DNA of 17,458 nt from Opitutales bacterium (GCA_017526045.1 JAFXRX010000344.1:1-17458), one strand, 5' to 3'. Shown: positions 1 to 7,766, counted from the first letter of the stretch. Translations and numbers: made by a program. Notes: a model not told the origin generated them from the letters alone.

Positions 1-55
1 ACTCGAAGCGCACGTTCAGGTTTTCGACTTTTAATATTGGCGGATTTTCATTCAT
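1..55 (-). CDS. Oligopeptide ABC transporter ATP-binding protein, OppF/DppF-like (5' end only)
   Basis: Only the first 18 codons lie in the window. The ATG at 55-53 follows the TAA of the upstream oppD-like gene with no base between them. The visible residues begin MNENPPILKVENLNVRFE, the typical first beta-strand of an ABC ATPase, and they resemble the start of the neighbouring OppD-like protein ([10 protein letters not shown]). Peptide and nickel importers normally use two ATPases encoded side by side, D then F, which together power one inner-membrane permease. The order here makes this the F-type subunit. That assignment rests on position and the LKVENL start alone, because the Walker motifs lie outside the window. 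Confidence 0.7.
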   Translation of the reverse strand, partial: MNENPPILKVENLNVRFE

Positions 56-886
56 TTATTCGACTCCGATTTTTGAGTAGTCTATCGAGCTTAGCTTGCG
101 CGATTTTTGCCCCAGGCGCGGAATGCATGCAATCAGAGCCTTTGTGTAGGGGTGTTGCGGATTTTTAAGAATTTGCGGAGTTTCGCCCTCCTCGACGATT
201 TTGCCGCGAAACATCACGACGACCCTGTCGCACAGCCCCGAGATGATGCCGAAGTTGTGCGTTATGAGCATCAGCGCCATGTTGCGGCTTTTGCGCACTT
301 CTTTTAAAAGGTCGATAATTTGCTTTTGAATTGTAACGTCGAGCGCGGTTGTCGGCTCGTCGGCGACGAGCAGGGAGGGGCGGCAGGCGAGAGCCATTGC
401 AATCATCACCCTTTGCTGCATGCCGCCTGAGAGCTCGTGCGGATAGGCTTTATAGCGCTCCGCGGCGTTGCGTATGCCGACTTCTTCGAGGGCTTTCACG
501 GCTTCCGCCTTGGCGTCTTTTGCGTTCGGATTGTGCAGCCTGACTGCTTCGGCTATCTGGTAGCCGACGGAGAACACGGGGTTTAGCGAGGCGGAGGGCT
601 CCTGGAAAATATAAGCGATTTGCCCGCCGCGGATTTTTTGAAGCTGCTTTTGCTTCATGAGCAAAACGTCCTCGCCCTCCCACAAAATTTTGCCGCTTAT
701 TTCGCAGGCGGGCGGCGGGGGCAGCAGCCGCGTTATGGACATTGCCGAAACAGTTTTGCCAGAGCCGCTCTCGCCGACGATTGCGACGCTTTCGCCCTTG
801 CCGACGCGGAAGCTTATGCCGCGCACGGCTTCAAACGCCGAGCCGCCGGAGTTGAACGCAATTCTTAAATTTTCGACTTTGAGCAT
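56..886 (-). CDS. oppD: Oligopeptide/dipeptide ABC transporter ATP-binding protein, OppD/DppD-like
   Basis: Cytoplasmic ATPase subunit of a peptide (Opp/Dpp/nickel-family) importer. All ABC landmarks are present: Walker A GESGSGKT (residues 38-45), Q-loop Gln95 in [10 protein letters not shown], signature LSGGMQQR (152-159), Walker B LLVADEP (172-178) and switch His210. The C-terminal HPYTKAL stretch (245-251) is the hallmark of the oligopeptide subfamily. At 276 residues it is shorter than the usual 320 or so and ends soon after that motif, so it lacks the usual C-terminal extension. Its start lies 2 bases after the stop of the RsbW-like gene, and its stop abuts the next ATPase start, so the three genes are almost certainly co-transcribed. 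The transported peptide cannot be deduced. Opp and Dpp cannot be told apart from this subunit, so the symbol is a subfamily label. Confidence 0.9.
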   Translation of the reverse strand: MLKVENLRIAFNSGGSAFEAVRGISFRVGKGESVAIVGESGSGKTVSAMSITRLLPPPPACEISGKILWEGEDVLLMKQKQLQKIRGGQIAYIFQEPSASLNPVFSVGYQIAEAVRLHNPNAKDAKAEAVKALEEVGIRNAAERYKAYPHELSGGMQQRVMIAMALACRPSLLVADEPTTALDVTIQKQIIDLLKEVRKSRNMALMLITHNFGIISGLCDRVVVMFRGKIVEEGETPQILKNPQHPYTKALIACIPRLGQKSRKLSSIDYSKIGVE

Positions 887-888
887 TT

Positions 889-1293
889 TTAGCGGATATT
901 TTTTGAAAGCGTTAGAATGTTTTTGCCGTTTGTTCTCGCGTAGGAGGCGTCGTCCATGAAGCTCTTGATAAAATGCACTCCGAGCCCGCCGATTTCCCTG
1001 TCCTCGATTTTTGCCGACAAGTCGGGCTTCGGCGCTTGCTCGAGAGGGTTGAAGGCCTTTGCGCCGTCCGAAATTTTAAGCGAGACTTTGCCCGCGGATT
1101 TTTCGATTTCAATTTCCACCTGCCCGCCTTTTTTTTCGTAGCCGTGCATGCAGATGTTGGCAAAGATTTCCTCAAGCACAAGATTGACTGCAAACATTAA
1201 ATCCCCGCCCAAAGAATTTTGCGCGCAGAAATTTTCGACGTCTTTTGAAAGTCGAGGCAGCTCCGAAATTTCCGCGTTGTACAAATTCTTCAT
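889..1293 (-). CDS. RsbW/SpoIIAB-like ATP-binding protein (anti-sigma-factor kinase family)
   Basis: A 134-residue single-domain GHKL (HATPase_c_2) protein. The N-box is LVLEEIFANICMHGY (residues 38-52, with Glu41/Glu42 and Asn46). The G1 box is SDGAKAFNP (75-83, Asp76) and the glycine-rich lid is GGLGVHFI (102-109). Length and motif order match RsbW/SpoIIAB-type serine kinases, which bind a sigma factor and phosphorylate an STAS anti-anti-sigma partner, and also match the stand-alone ATPases of PP2C/RsbU partner-switching pathways. No STAS, PP2C or sigma gene is visible nearby. It lies only 2 bases upstream of the oligopeptide ATPase gene, so it appears to be translated from the same mRNA. 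No Shine-Dalgarno sequence precedes the ATG. The family is clear; kinase activity and the partner are inferred. Confidence 0.82.
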   Translation of the reverse strand: MKNLYNAEISELPRLSKDVENFCAQNSLGGDLMFAVNLVLEEIFANICMHGYEKKGGQVEIEIEKSAGKVSLKISDGAKAFNPLEQAPKPDLSAKIEDREIGGLGVHFIKSFMDDASYARTNGKNILTLSKNIR

Positions 1294-1308
1294 TTACGTT
1301 TATAAAAT

Positions 1309-1339
1309 GTCGGGCATGACATTGTTTGTCAAGCCCGGC
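1309..1339 (-). terminator. Possible hairpin terminator downstream of gpmI
   Basis: Two 13-base arms (1309-1321 and 1327-1339) pair at 11 of 13 positions around a 5-base loop. Read on the minus strand the hairpin is followed by ATTTTAT, a weak T-rich tail. It lies between the gpmI stop and the start of the RsbW-like gene, so it could end or attenuate gpmI transcription. The mismatches and short T run make this uncertain. The arm also contains a TTGACA, so the same bases could serve a promoter instead. Confidence 0.4.
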
Positions 1340-1364
1340 GCAAGTTTTGGACTTTTATTTTCCG

Positions 1365-2936
1365 CTATTTTAATATGAGCGAATTGCCCGTCATCTCCTC
1401 GGGCTTTTTGAAGCCGAGCATTTCAAGCAGGGTGGGGGCGACGTCGCCGAGGCAGCCGCCCTCGCGCAGCTTCAAGCCCTTCATGCCGTCCCCGTACAAA
1501 ACGACTTCGACGGGGTTTAAGGTGTGGCGGGTGTGCGCGGTTTTCGCCGAGGGCTCGTACATCTGGTCGGAGTTGCCGTGGTCCGCCGTTACGAGCATCG
1601 CGCCTCCAACTGCGTCGACAGCTTCGGCGATTTGCTTTACGCCCTTGTCGACGGCTTCGCACGCCTTGATTGCGGCGTCCTCGTTGCCGGTGTGCCCGAC
1701 CATGTCGGGGTTTGCGAAGTTTACGATGACGAGCGCGTACTTGTTTAGGCGGATTGCGTCGGCGGCGGCCTGCGCGACTTTCGGCGCGGACATTTCCGGC
1801 TTTTGGTCGTAGGTTGTCACGTCGCGCGGCGACTCAATCAGAATGCGGTCTTCGCCCTTGAAGGGCTCTTCGCGGTAGTCGTTGAAAAAGAACGTTACGT
1901 GCGCGAACTTTTCGGTTTCGGCGCACCTTAGCTGCGCGAGCCCCAAATTCGATATGTACTCGCCCAAAATGTTTTTCATTTTCGGCGGCTTGGGGAAGAG
2001 GATGTTGGGGCACAGCCCGACTTTGTATTCGGTCATCGTCGCGAAATACACGTCGAGCTTTTTGCCGCGGTCGAAGCCGTCGAAGCCGTCCTCGATGAAT
2101 GCGCGGGTCATTTCGCGCGGGCGGTCGCCGCGGAAGTTGAAGAATATGATTGCGTCGCCGTCCTTGATTCTGCCGAGGGGCTTGCCGTTTTCCTCAATCC
2201 ATGTCGGCGGGATAAATTCGTCGCCCGTCATATTTTCGGAGGCGGGGTTTGCGTAGTATGAAGTGAAGGCCTCCTCCGCGTTTTTCACAGCCTTTGCCTC
2301 TTTGCCGACGAGGCAGTTGTAAGCCTTTTCGACCCTGTCCCAGCGCTGGTCCCTGTCCATCGCCCAAAACCTGCCGATTACGGAGGCGATTTTGCCCGCG
2401 CCGAGCTTGTCCATCTGCTCCTGAACCTGTTTTATGAAGCCCAAGCCGCTTGTGGGCGGGGTGTCTCTGCCGTCGGTGAAGGCGTGCAGGTAGACTTTCG
2501 AGTATTTTTTGTCGGCGCAAATTTTCAGGAGGGCGTAGAGGTGGCGGAGCATCGAGTGCACGCCCGCGTCGGAGCAAAGCCCGAAGAGGTGCAGCGCGCC
2601 GCCCGCGTCCAAAGTCTTGAAGACGCTTTGCAGCACGGGGCTTTCCAAAACCGAGCCCGAGGAAAAGCCTTTGTCGATTCTTACGATTTCCTGGTCGACA
2701 ATTCTGCCCGCGCCGATGTTTTGGTGCCCGACTTCGGAGTTGCCCATAATCCCTTCGGGCAAGCCGACTTCAAGGCCGCACGCCGCGATTTCCGTGCGCG
2801 GCCAGTTCGCCGAGAGGCTTCTGCAAAACGGAATGTTTGCGCGCTTTATTGCGTTATATTCGTCGAGGCTTGAATCGTGGTTTTCGCCCCAACCGTCGCG
2901 TATTACCAATACAACGGGTCTTTTAATTTTATTCAT
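1365..2936 (-). CDS. gpmI: 2,3-bisphosphoglycerate-independent phosphoglycerate mutase
   Basis: Interconverts 3-phosphoglycerate and 2-phosphoglycerate in cytosolic glycolysis and gluconeogenesis, using two metal ions and a phosphoserine intermediate. The N-terminal metal motif RDGWG (Asp14), the catalytic-serine motif [15 protein letters not shown] (Ser67), [23 protein letters not shown], the phosphatase-domain [11 protein letters not shown] and the downstream AHTRHT are all present and in family order. The reading frame extends to 3020, but the extra 28 residues are basic and unlike the family N-terminus. The ATG at 2936 gives 523 residues, close to the usual 510 or so, and begins [16 protein letters not shown] as expected, so I chose it. 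No Shine-Dalgarno is visible before either start. It is transcribed away from the lipoprotein gene across a 186-base divergent intergenic region. Confidence 0.96.
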   Translation of the reverse strand: MNKIKRPVVLVIRDGWGENHDSSLDEYNAIKRANIPFCRSLSANWPRTEIAACGLEVGLPEGIMGNSEVGHQNIGAGRIVDQEIVRIDKGFSSGSVLESPVLQSVFKTLDAGGALHLFGLCSDAGVHSMLRHLYALLKICADKKYSKVYLHAFTDGRDTPPTSGLGFIKQVQEQMDKLGAGKIASVIGRFWAMDRDQRWDRVEKAYNCLVGKEAKAVKNAEEAFTSYYANPASENMTGDEFIPPTWIEENGKPLGRIKDGDAIIFFNFRGDRPREMTRAFIEDGFDGFDRGKKLDVYFATMTEYKVGLCPNILFPKPPKMKNILGEYISNLGLAQLRCAETEKFAHVTFFFNDYREEPFKGEDRILIESPRDVTTYDQKPEMSAPKVAQAAADAIRLNKYALVIVNFANPDMVGHTGNEDAAIKACEAVDKGVKQIAEAVDAVGGAMLVTADHGNSDQMYEPSAKTAHTRHTLNPVEVVLYGDGMKGLKLREGGCLGDVAPTLLEMLGFKKPEEMTGNSLILK

Positions 2937-3122
2937 ATAAAGGGAAATCAAAGACAAACGGCGGGGCTTTTGCAAACAAATTTTAAGTTTTGGCGGTTTA
3001 TTGCCCGCGCCCGGGCGCAAAAATTTGCGCGCCGAAAAAAATCCGATAAAAATGTTGAATTTTTTCCGACATTTAAATTAAACTTCTCGCTACAAATTAT
3101 TTATTTTTTTTGAAAGGAAATT
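2937..3122. promoter_or_regulatory. Divergent intergenic region between gpmI and the lipoprotein gene
   Basis: This 186-base gap must hold the promoters of both divergent genes. Its right half (about 3035-3115) is strongly A/T-rich. It contains TTGAAT at 3055-3060, but no -10 box at ideal spacing follows, so I do not assign a promoter. On the minus strand TTGCAA is followed after 17 bases by TTTGAT just before gpmI, a weak candidate. Two overlapping palindromes sit in the middle (3007-3018 and 3015-3030) and are listed separately. AAGGAA at 3115-3120 lies only 2 bases before the lipoprotein ATG, which is short for a ribosome binding site. Confidence 0.5.
3007..3030. repeat. Two overlapping GC-rich palindromes
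   Basis: Positions 3007-3018 read GCGCCCGGGCGC, a perfect 12-base palindrome. Positions 3015-3030 read GCGCAAAAATTTGCGC, with 7-base complementary arms around AA. The two share GCGC, so only one hairpin can form at a time. There is no T run on either side, so a simple intrinsic terminator is unlikely. A protein-binding site or alternative leader structure is possible. Confidence 0.5.
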
Positions 3123-3614
3123 ATGAAAAAGCTAATGGCATCCTTATTTGCGGCGGCTCTTCTCATGGCGGGCTGCGCTTCTGTCCCCCAGTCCGTCGAG
3201 CAGGTGGCAATCGACAGGGTTTTGAAGATTGACTCCACGCTTGCGGAAAATTCCTCGTCGATAGCGCAGGTCTATTCGGCGGTGGAAACTGTGAATTTGG
3301 ACGCCGCCCCGAAAAAGTTCAAGGAGGCCTTCAAGGAAAGCATAAGCGCCTGGAAGAGCTTTGCCGACCTTGAAAAAAAGATGTACGCCGCGGATCTTGA
3401 AAAGGCGAAGGCCGACATCAAGGCGTTTCTCGGCGAGTACCGCTCGAACCCGACCCAGGCGATTGTCGATTTGAAGGCGCAGTGGCCGCAGTTTGAAAAG
3501 CAGCTTGACGACATTTACGAAAAGCTGCGCAAGGCGCACACAAACTACACTGTCGCCGCCACAAACTACGGCGTTGCATATCCCGACAATTCGTTTTGGA
3601 GAAATCTGTTCTGA
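3123..3614 (+). CDS. Small predicted lipoprotein, unknown function
   Basis: A 163-residue protein with a lipoprotein signal: basic MKK start, hydrophobic core and lipobox LMAGC with the lipidated Cys at residue 18. It would be exported and anchored in the envelope. The mature part is predicted mostly helical and charged (for example EAFKESISAWKSFADLEKKMYAADLEKAKADIK) and ends in an aromatic tail, NSFWRNLF. I recognise no family. It stands as a single-gene unit, with a divergent promoter region upstream and a strong terminator after the stop. Whether it works with the secreted protease gene just downstream is unknown; the terminator between them argues for separate transcription. Confidence 0.85.
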   Translation: MKKLMASLFAAALLMAGCASVPQSVEQVAIDRVLKIDSTLAENSSSIAQVYSAVETVNLDAAPKKFKEAFKESISAWKSFADLEKKMYAADLEKAKADIKAFLGEYRSNPTQAIVDLKAQWPQFEKQLDDIYEKLRKAHTNYTVAATNYGVAYPDNSFWRNLF

Positions 3615-3642
3615 TTTTGCGCCGCAATTTTTTGCGGAGAGG

Positions 3643-3671
3643 GAAGGGGAATAAAAGCCCCTTCTTTTTTT
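3643..3671 (+). terminator. Intrinsic terminator after the lipoprotein gene
   Basis: A perfect 7-base stem, GAAGGGG (3643-3649) paired with CCCCTTC (3658-3664), has an 8-base loop and is followed by seven T residues (3665-3671). A second small hairpin, CCGCAA-TTTT-TTGCGG (3622-3637), lies just before it. Together they form a convincing end for the lipoprotein transcript. Confidence 0.88.
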
Positions 3672-3721
3672 GCGCTTGGCGCGGGGGCTGCGGCAATCGG
3701 GCGCGGGGCGGCCGTTTTTTC

Positions 3722-3750
3722 TTGAAAGATGCGAAACTATGTTTTTTTAT
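3722..3750 (+). promoter_or_regulatory. Weak candidate sigma70-type promoter for the secreted protease gene
   Basis: TTGAAA at 3722-3727 is followed, after 17 bases, by TTTTAT at 3745-3750, just downstream of the lipoprotein terminator and upstream of the chosen ATG at 3775. The -10 box matches only four of six consensus bases and lacks the important second-position A. It supports an independent transcript and a start downstream of about 3757. Confidence 0.27.
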
Positions 3751-3774
3751 GGAACAAACAACAATTTGGTAGAT

Positions 3775-5268
3775 ATGACAAGAAGATCCAAGATTCTAAT
3801 GCTTTGCCTGTGCGCGCCCCTTCTTGCGCCGAGCCATTATTGTCGCGCAGCAAGCGCGGGCGACGACGGCTTGACAAACGACGATTTTCTGCCCCCTTCA
3901 GCGTCCGCCCCTTCGGAAAATCCCGCGCCGATTTCCCCGCGCCCGCCGCGCGCCGCGCCAGACAATTCCGAGGCCGCGCCGCAAAGCCCGTCCGCCCCTG
4001 GCTCTTCCGCTGCCGCGCCGGCTCCGGAGCAGCCTGCGCGCAAAAACAAGGCCGACTACGCCGACGAGGAGCGCGACTACTTCGACGCAAATTACATACG
4101 CAAGGCGGCGTTTTACGATTTGCCCTATGCAGAAATTGAATTCGACAGCCTTTCCGACGCCCAGAAAGAAAAGCTTGCCTCCGTCTTGAAGCGCAGAATT
4201 TCGGTTTACAGAGCCGCGCTTGCAAAGCTCGAAGACAGGCTCGAAAGCGTCGCAGGCACGTCAGGCTCGGGCGGCTCGCCGTTTGCGCCCAAGACTTCGG
4301 GCTCGGCGGCAATGCCCGTCGAAGTAGGCGGCAAAACAGTCGACGCCGTAAACGGAATTTTGGTGGCGAGGGCAAAAGACTCCACCGCGACCGCGTTTTT
4401 TGCCGAAATCAAGGGCCGGTATTTCATAGTAACAAATATGCACGTCATGCAGTCGGAGGGCGAAATGACGTTTTTCACCTACAACGGCATTGAAATAAAA
4501 ATGCCCAAAATCGGCTTCTTTTCAAAGGGCAAAGACGTCTTTATAATGCCCGTGGGCTCCATTCCCGAAGGCTGCATCGCCCTGCCGATTGAGGAGAACG
4601 TCTCGGCGAACGTCGAAGTCGGCGACGACCTTCTGATTTGCGGCAACAGCATGGGCGGCGGCACTTTCCTGCACTCCAAGGGCAAGGTTGTCGCCGTCGG
4701 GCCCGTCAACATCGAGCACAACTGCAACGTCCAGCAAGGGCACAGCGGCAGTCCCATTTACTCCAAGCGCACAGGCAAGATAATCGGCGTTTTGTCGCAC
4801 TACATTGTCTTTATGACAACCGACGGCAAAGTGTCGGTCGGCAGCAATGTGAAGGCGAATTACCAGAAGAAAATCCGCTACTTCGGCTACCGCTTCGACA
4901 ACGTCAAGGATTGGACGCAAATGCGCACCGACAAGTTCATGGAGCTTTCAAAAGAGATGGGAAATTTCAAAAAGAAATACGAAAACATAAGGATACTCGT
5001 CGAGGAAAATTCGATTTACGACAACTACGACTATCCCGAAATTCGCAAAATCGTCGCGAAATACAACAGGGCGCAAAGGGGCTCGACCGTCGCCTTAAAC
5101 ACGGCGAAGCTCGAATTGTACGAGTCGCTGAAAAATTTGATATCGCACGAGATTTCCTCGATGAAGTCGAAGAAGCTCGACGAGTATTTTGTTGACGTCC
5201 CGCTTCTTATCGACGCGTTTGAAAAGCTGCGCACCGACTGCGAGGTAAACGCAAGGCTTTTGAAATAG
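3775..5268 (+). CDS. Secreted trypsin-fold serine protease
   Basis: A 497-residue exported protein. A signal peptide (residues 1-28, likely cut after ASA) is followed by a Pro/Ala/Ser-rich linker (about 38-93), a short helical region, a trypsin-like domain and a charged helical C-terminal tail of about 120 residues. The catalytic triad is readable: His223 in VTNMHV, Asp254 in KGKDVFI and Ser324 in GHSGSP, the GxSG(S/G)P motif. This resembles DegP/S1-type peptidases in its core, but I see no PDZ domain. In-frame upstream ATGs exist at 3670 and 3739; I chose 3775 because it gives a compact signal peptide, although 3739 would leave a longer n-region and is possible. No Shine-Dalgarno is seen. 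Terminators flank the gene on both sides, so it is likely monocistronic. The substrate is unknown. Confidence 0.85.
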   Translation: MTRRSKILMLCLCAPLLAPSHYCRAASAGDDGLTNDDFLPPSASAPSENPAPISPRPPRAAPDNSEAAPQSPSAPGSSAAAPAPEQPARKNKADYADEERDYFDANYIRKAAFYDLPYAEIEFDSLSDAQKEKLASVLKRRISVYRAALAKLEDRLESVAGTSGSGGSPFAPKTSGSAAMPVEVGGKTVDAVNGILVARAKDSTATAFFAEIKGRYFIVTNMHVMQSEGEMTFFTYNGIEIKMPKIGFFSKGKDVFIMPVGSIPEGCIALPIEENVSANVEVGDDLLICGNSMGGGTFLHSKGKVVAVGPVNIEHNCNVQQGHSGSPIYSKRTGKIIGVLSHYIVFMTTDGKVSVGSNVKANYQKKIRYFGYRFDNVKDWTQMRTDKFMELSKEMGNFKKKYENIRILVEENSIYDNYDYPEIRKIVAKYNRAQRGSTVALNTAKLELYESLKNLISHEISSMKSKKLDEYFVDVPLLIDAFEKLRTDCEVNARLLK

Positions 5269-5276
5269 GCAAAATT

Positions 5277-5304
5277 AAAGCGCGGAATTTTCCGCGCTTT
5301 TTTT
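5277..5304. terminator. Bidirectional terminator between the protease and esterase genes
   Basis: Perfectly complementary 11-base arms, AAAGCGCGGAA (5277-5287) and TTCCGCGCTTT (5290-5300), are followed by TTTT on the plus strand. On the minus strand the hairpin is followed by TTTAATTTTG. It lies between two convergent stop codons (5268 and 5319) and can end both transcripts. Confidence 0.88.
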
Positions 5305-5318
5305 AAGCCCGCGCCGTT

Positions 5319-6143
5319 TCAGCGCTTGAGCTCGCCCTTAAAAAACGTGTCGAAGAAGTGCAGCTGGTATTCTATGGAATTGCGCCAGTAGTCCCAGGTG
5401 TGCTTGCCCGGGCGCGTAGTGTAGTCGTGCGGGATTTTCAGCTCGAGCAGCTTTTTGTGCAGGTCTTCGTTGACCTTGTAGAAGAAGTCGTCCACGCCGC
5501 AGTCTATGGAAATCGCGGGCGGGTTTTGCCTGATTTTTTCGACGTTGTTTACGACCGCGAACTTGTCCCAAATTTCCTTGTTGCTCTCGTAGTTGCCGAG
5601 GGATTTTTTCATGTCCCAGTTGTTGGGGAAGGGGCGTATGTCCACGCCGCCGCTCATGCTCGAGGCGGCGCCGAAGACGTCGGGGTGGGCGATTGCCAAA
5701 TACATCGCGCCCTGGCCGCCCATGCTGAGCCCCACGATTGCGCGGGCGTTTTTGCTTTTTATGGTGCGGTAGTTTTCGTCGATGAATTTCACGAGCTCTT
5801 TTGAAATGTAGGTGTCGTAGCGCAGTTTCGGGTCTTTGGGGCTGTCCCAATACCAGCTTCTCGCGCCGTCGGGGCAGACGATTATCATCTGGTGCTTTGT
5901 GGCAAGCTCGGGCAGCCGGGGCTTTTGCCTAAGCCACGTTTCGTGGTTGTCGCCAAAGCCGTGCAAAAGGTACACGACGGGGTAGCTTTTGCCGGAGTCT
6001 TCGTAGCCGTCTGGCAGGATTACGAGGTTGTTTACAAACTTGTCCATCGCCTTGCTCTTCACCTTTTCCGTTACGGCGCAGAAGGCGCAGAGCGCGGCGC
6101 AGATTGTTATTGCTATTGTTGCGAGCAGTTTTTTCATATTCAT
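5319..6143 (-). CDS. Secreted alpha/beta-hydrolase esterase (putative esterase/esterase D-like family)
   Basis: A 274-residue protein with an N-terminal signal peptide (MNMKKLLATIAITICAALC, cut near residue 23), so it acts outside the cytoplasm. The esterase fold of the PF00756-type family is evident: VVYLLHGFGDNHETW supplies the oxyanion region (His61-Gly62), the nucleophile elbow is GLSMGG (Ser140), the acid is in CGVDDFF (Asp218 or Asp219) and the base is His248 in PGKHTWDYW. The family includes feruloyl and acetyl-xylan esterases, S-formylglutathione hydrolases and mycolyltransferases. The signal peptide and the lack of fused carbohydrate-binding modules leave polysaccharide deacylation plausible but unproven. 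The start lies 6 bases after the antiporter stop, so the two genes are probably co-transcribed. No Shine-Dalgarno is present; an A-rich run precedes the ATG. Confidence 0.9.
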   Translation of the reverse strand: MNMKKLLATIAITICAALCAFCAVTEKVKSKAMDKFVNNLVILPDGYEDSGKSYPVVYLLHGFGDNHETWLRQKPRLPELATKHQMIIVCPDGARSWYWDSPKDPKLRYDTYISKELVKFIDENYRTIKSKNARAIVGLSMGGQGAMYLAIAHPDVFGAASSMSGGVDIRPFPNNWDMKKSLGNYESNKEIWDKFAVVNNVEKIRQNPPAISIDCGVDDFFYKVNEDLHKKLLELKIPHDYTTRPGKHTWDYWRNSIEYQLHFFDTFFKGELKR

Positions 6144-6149
6144 ATTTTT

Positions 6150-7661
6150 TTAGTTTATCTTGAAATTTTCGATGCCGAATTTTTTGTAAATTGCCTCGAG
6201 CTCTTCGGCGTTGTCGGATATGACAAGAACTTTGTCGCCGGCGTTGAGCTCGGTGCTTCCGCGCGGTACGAAGTAGTTGCCGCTGCGCTTTACCATTACG
6301 GCGAGGGTGTTTTCGGGGATGGGCATATCCATGAGCCTCTTGCCGTTTGAAAGCATTTTTTCCGAGACCACAATTTCCGACATCGTCGACTTTATGTCCT
6401 CGGAAATCGCGATTCCGAATTCGTCCTCCGAAAACGGTTTTTCCTTTGTCAGGCTAAGCTTCCGCGCGGCAAAGCCGACAGTCGAACCCTGGATTAAAAG
6501 CGAGATGATTGTTATGAAAAAGACGACGTTAAAAAACACTTCGGAGTGGTCGAGCTTCGCGAGCATCGGGTAGGTCGCAAAAATTATTGGGACTGCGCCT
6601 TTGAGCCCGACCCAGCTTATGTAGAATTTTTGGTTTTTCGGGATTGAAAAAGGCAGCAGGCACAGCAAAACGCTAAGCGGCCGCCCTAAGGTAATCATGA
6701 AAAAGCCGACTGCGAGCCCGAAGAACATAATCGGGGGCAGGTCTTTTGCGTTTACCAAAAGCCCGAGGGTAAGGAACATGGCAATCTGCCAAAGCCACGC
6801 AAAGCTTTCAAAAAACGAGGTTATGGCGCGCTTGTGCGCGAACTTCTCGTTGCCCGCAATAAGCCCCGCCAAATAAACCGCCAAATATCCGTTGCCCTGC
6901 AGGGCGGTCGCCGCCGAAAACGTAAAGAGAATGCAGGAGAGCATCAATATTGAATAAAGAGACTGGTTTGCGACGTTTAGCCTGTTGATAAGCCAGATTG
7001 TGAGCCTTCCGCAAACAAGCCCCGCAACCGCGCCGACGGACATCTGTACCAAAAAATTCAGCGAGGCTTCCTGCCAGCTGAAGTCGCTCGACTCTATAAT
7101 CTGTATGAAAAGTATGGTCAGCATGTACGCCATGGGGTCGTTGCTGCCGCTTTCAAGCTCGAGGGTGGAGCGCAGCCTTTTGTCGATGTTGAGCCCCTTC
7201 GAGCGCAGCAGCGAAAACACCGAGGCGGAGTCGGTCGACGCCATTACCGAGGCAAGCAGCATCGATTCCGCAAAGCTTAGCGAATATTCGCCGAATATGG
7301 TATTTGAAATCGCGTAAATGAAAGAGCCCGTGATAAGAGCCGTCAGCATTACGCCGATTGTCGCGAGCAAAACCCCCTCTTTCCATACGGGCTTTATGTC
7401 TTCATAGCGGGTGTCCATGCCGCCCGAAAAAAGAATTATGCTAAGAGCGATTACGCCTATAAACTGCGCCGCCTCGGCGTTGTCGAAAGCAATCCCAAGA
7501 TAGCCGAAAAGCATCCCGACGCCCAAAAAAAGCAGCAGCACGGGGATGCCCGTCTTGTAGCCCGCCTTTCCGGCGAACACGCTAAACGAAAGCAAAATAG
7601 AGCCGAAGAACAAAATGTTTTCGGTTGTTATCGAGATAAAATCGAAGCTTGCAAGAAACAT
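6150..7661 (-). CDS. nhaP2: Potassium/sodium-proton antiporter, NhaP2/CvrA-type (CPA1)
   Basis: Inner-membrane cation/proton exchanger of 503 residues, for K+ or Na+ and pH homeostasis. Residues 1 to about 415 form a many-helix membrane domain with the family motifs MASTDSASVFSLLRSKGL (Thr143-Asp144) and ELESGSNDPMAYMLT, whose Asn174-Asp175 pair is the ion-binding ND site of CPA1 exchangers. WVGLKGAVPIIFATYP is a further conserved segment. Residues from about 425 to 500, including VMVKRSGNYFVPRGSTELNAGDKVLVIS, form a TrkA_C/RCK_C regulatory domain. This layout matches NhaP2/CvrA, though E. coli CvrA carries a further C-terminal domain that seems absent here. It is followed 6 bases later by the esterase gene. 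The ion preference cannot be read from sequence alone. Confidence 0.9.
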   Translation of the reverse strand: MFLASFDFISITTENILFFGSILLSFSVFAGKAGYKTGIPVLLLFLGVGMLFGYLGIAFDNAEAAQFIGVIALSIILFSGGMDTRYEDIKPVWKEGVLLATIGVMLTALITGSFIYAISNTIFGEYSLSFAESMLLASVMASTDSASVFSLLRSKGLNIDKRLRSTLELESGSNDPMAYMLTILFIQIIESSDFSWQEASLNFLVQMSVGAVAGLVCGRLTIWLINRLNVANQSLYSILMLSCILFTFSAATALQGNGYLAVYLAGLIAGNEKFAHKRAITSFFESFAWLWQIAMFLTLGLLVNAKDLPPIMFFGLAVGFFMITLGRPLSVLLCLLPFSIPKNQKFYISWVGLKGAVPIIFATYPMLAKLDHSEVFFNVVFFITIISLLIQGSTVGFAARKLSLTKEKPFSEDEFGIAISEDIKSTMSEIVVSEKMLSNGKRLMDMPIPENTLAVMVKRSGNYFVPRGSTELNAGDKVLVISDNAEELEAIYKKFGIENFKIN

Positions 7662-7692
7662 TTTTTTAAAGCGCGTGGAATTTTTTTAAAGC
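7661..7692 (-). repeat. Tandem 12-base direct repeat upstream of the antiporter start
   Basis: TTTTTTTAAAGC occurs at 7661-7672 and again at 7681-7692, an exact repeat with a 20-base period, about two helical turns. The copy nearest the gene overlaps the last base of the antiporter start codon. The spacing suits a repeated protein-binding site or a leader element, but simple A/T-rich coincidence is possible. The rest of the 105-base gap to queA also holds a short palindrome (7735-7746) and no clear promoter. Confidence 0.4.
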
Positions 7693-7766
7693 CAAGCCTA
7701 TCTGAAAAAAGGCTTTATGCAATTTCAATTTTATCGGAATTTTCCGCGCCCGCATTGAACGCTTTT

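Noticed and set aside
1299..1332. TTGACA with TATAAA on the minus strand before the RsbW-like gene as a promoter
   Set aside because: The spacer is 22 bases, too long, and the alternative TTTTAT gives 19. The -35 lies inside the hairpin arm, so I list it only as part of a possible terminator.
2937..3020. 28-residue N-terminal extension of gpmI from the in-frame start at 3020
   Set aside because: The extension is basic and unlike the family, while the internal ATG at 2936 gives the expected N-terminus and length.
3670..3774. Upstream in-frame starts (3670 and 3739) for the secreted protease
   Set aside because: They place 16 to 35 extra residues before the signal peptide, and 3670 falls inside the terminator T run. 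The ATG at 3739 cannot be fully excluded.
7735..7746. CGGAATTTTCCG palindrome as a queA terminator
   Set aside because: The hairpin is short and no T run follows it on the minus strand (ATAAAATTG).
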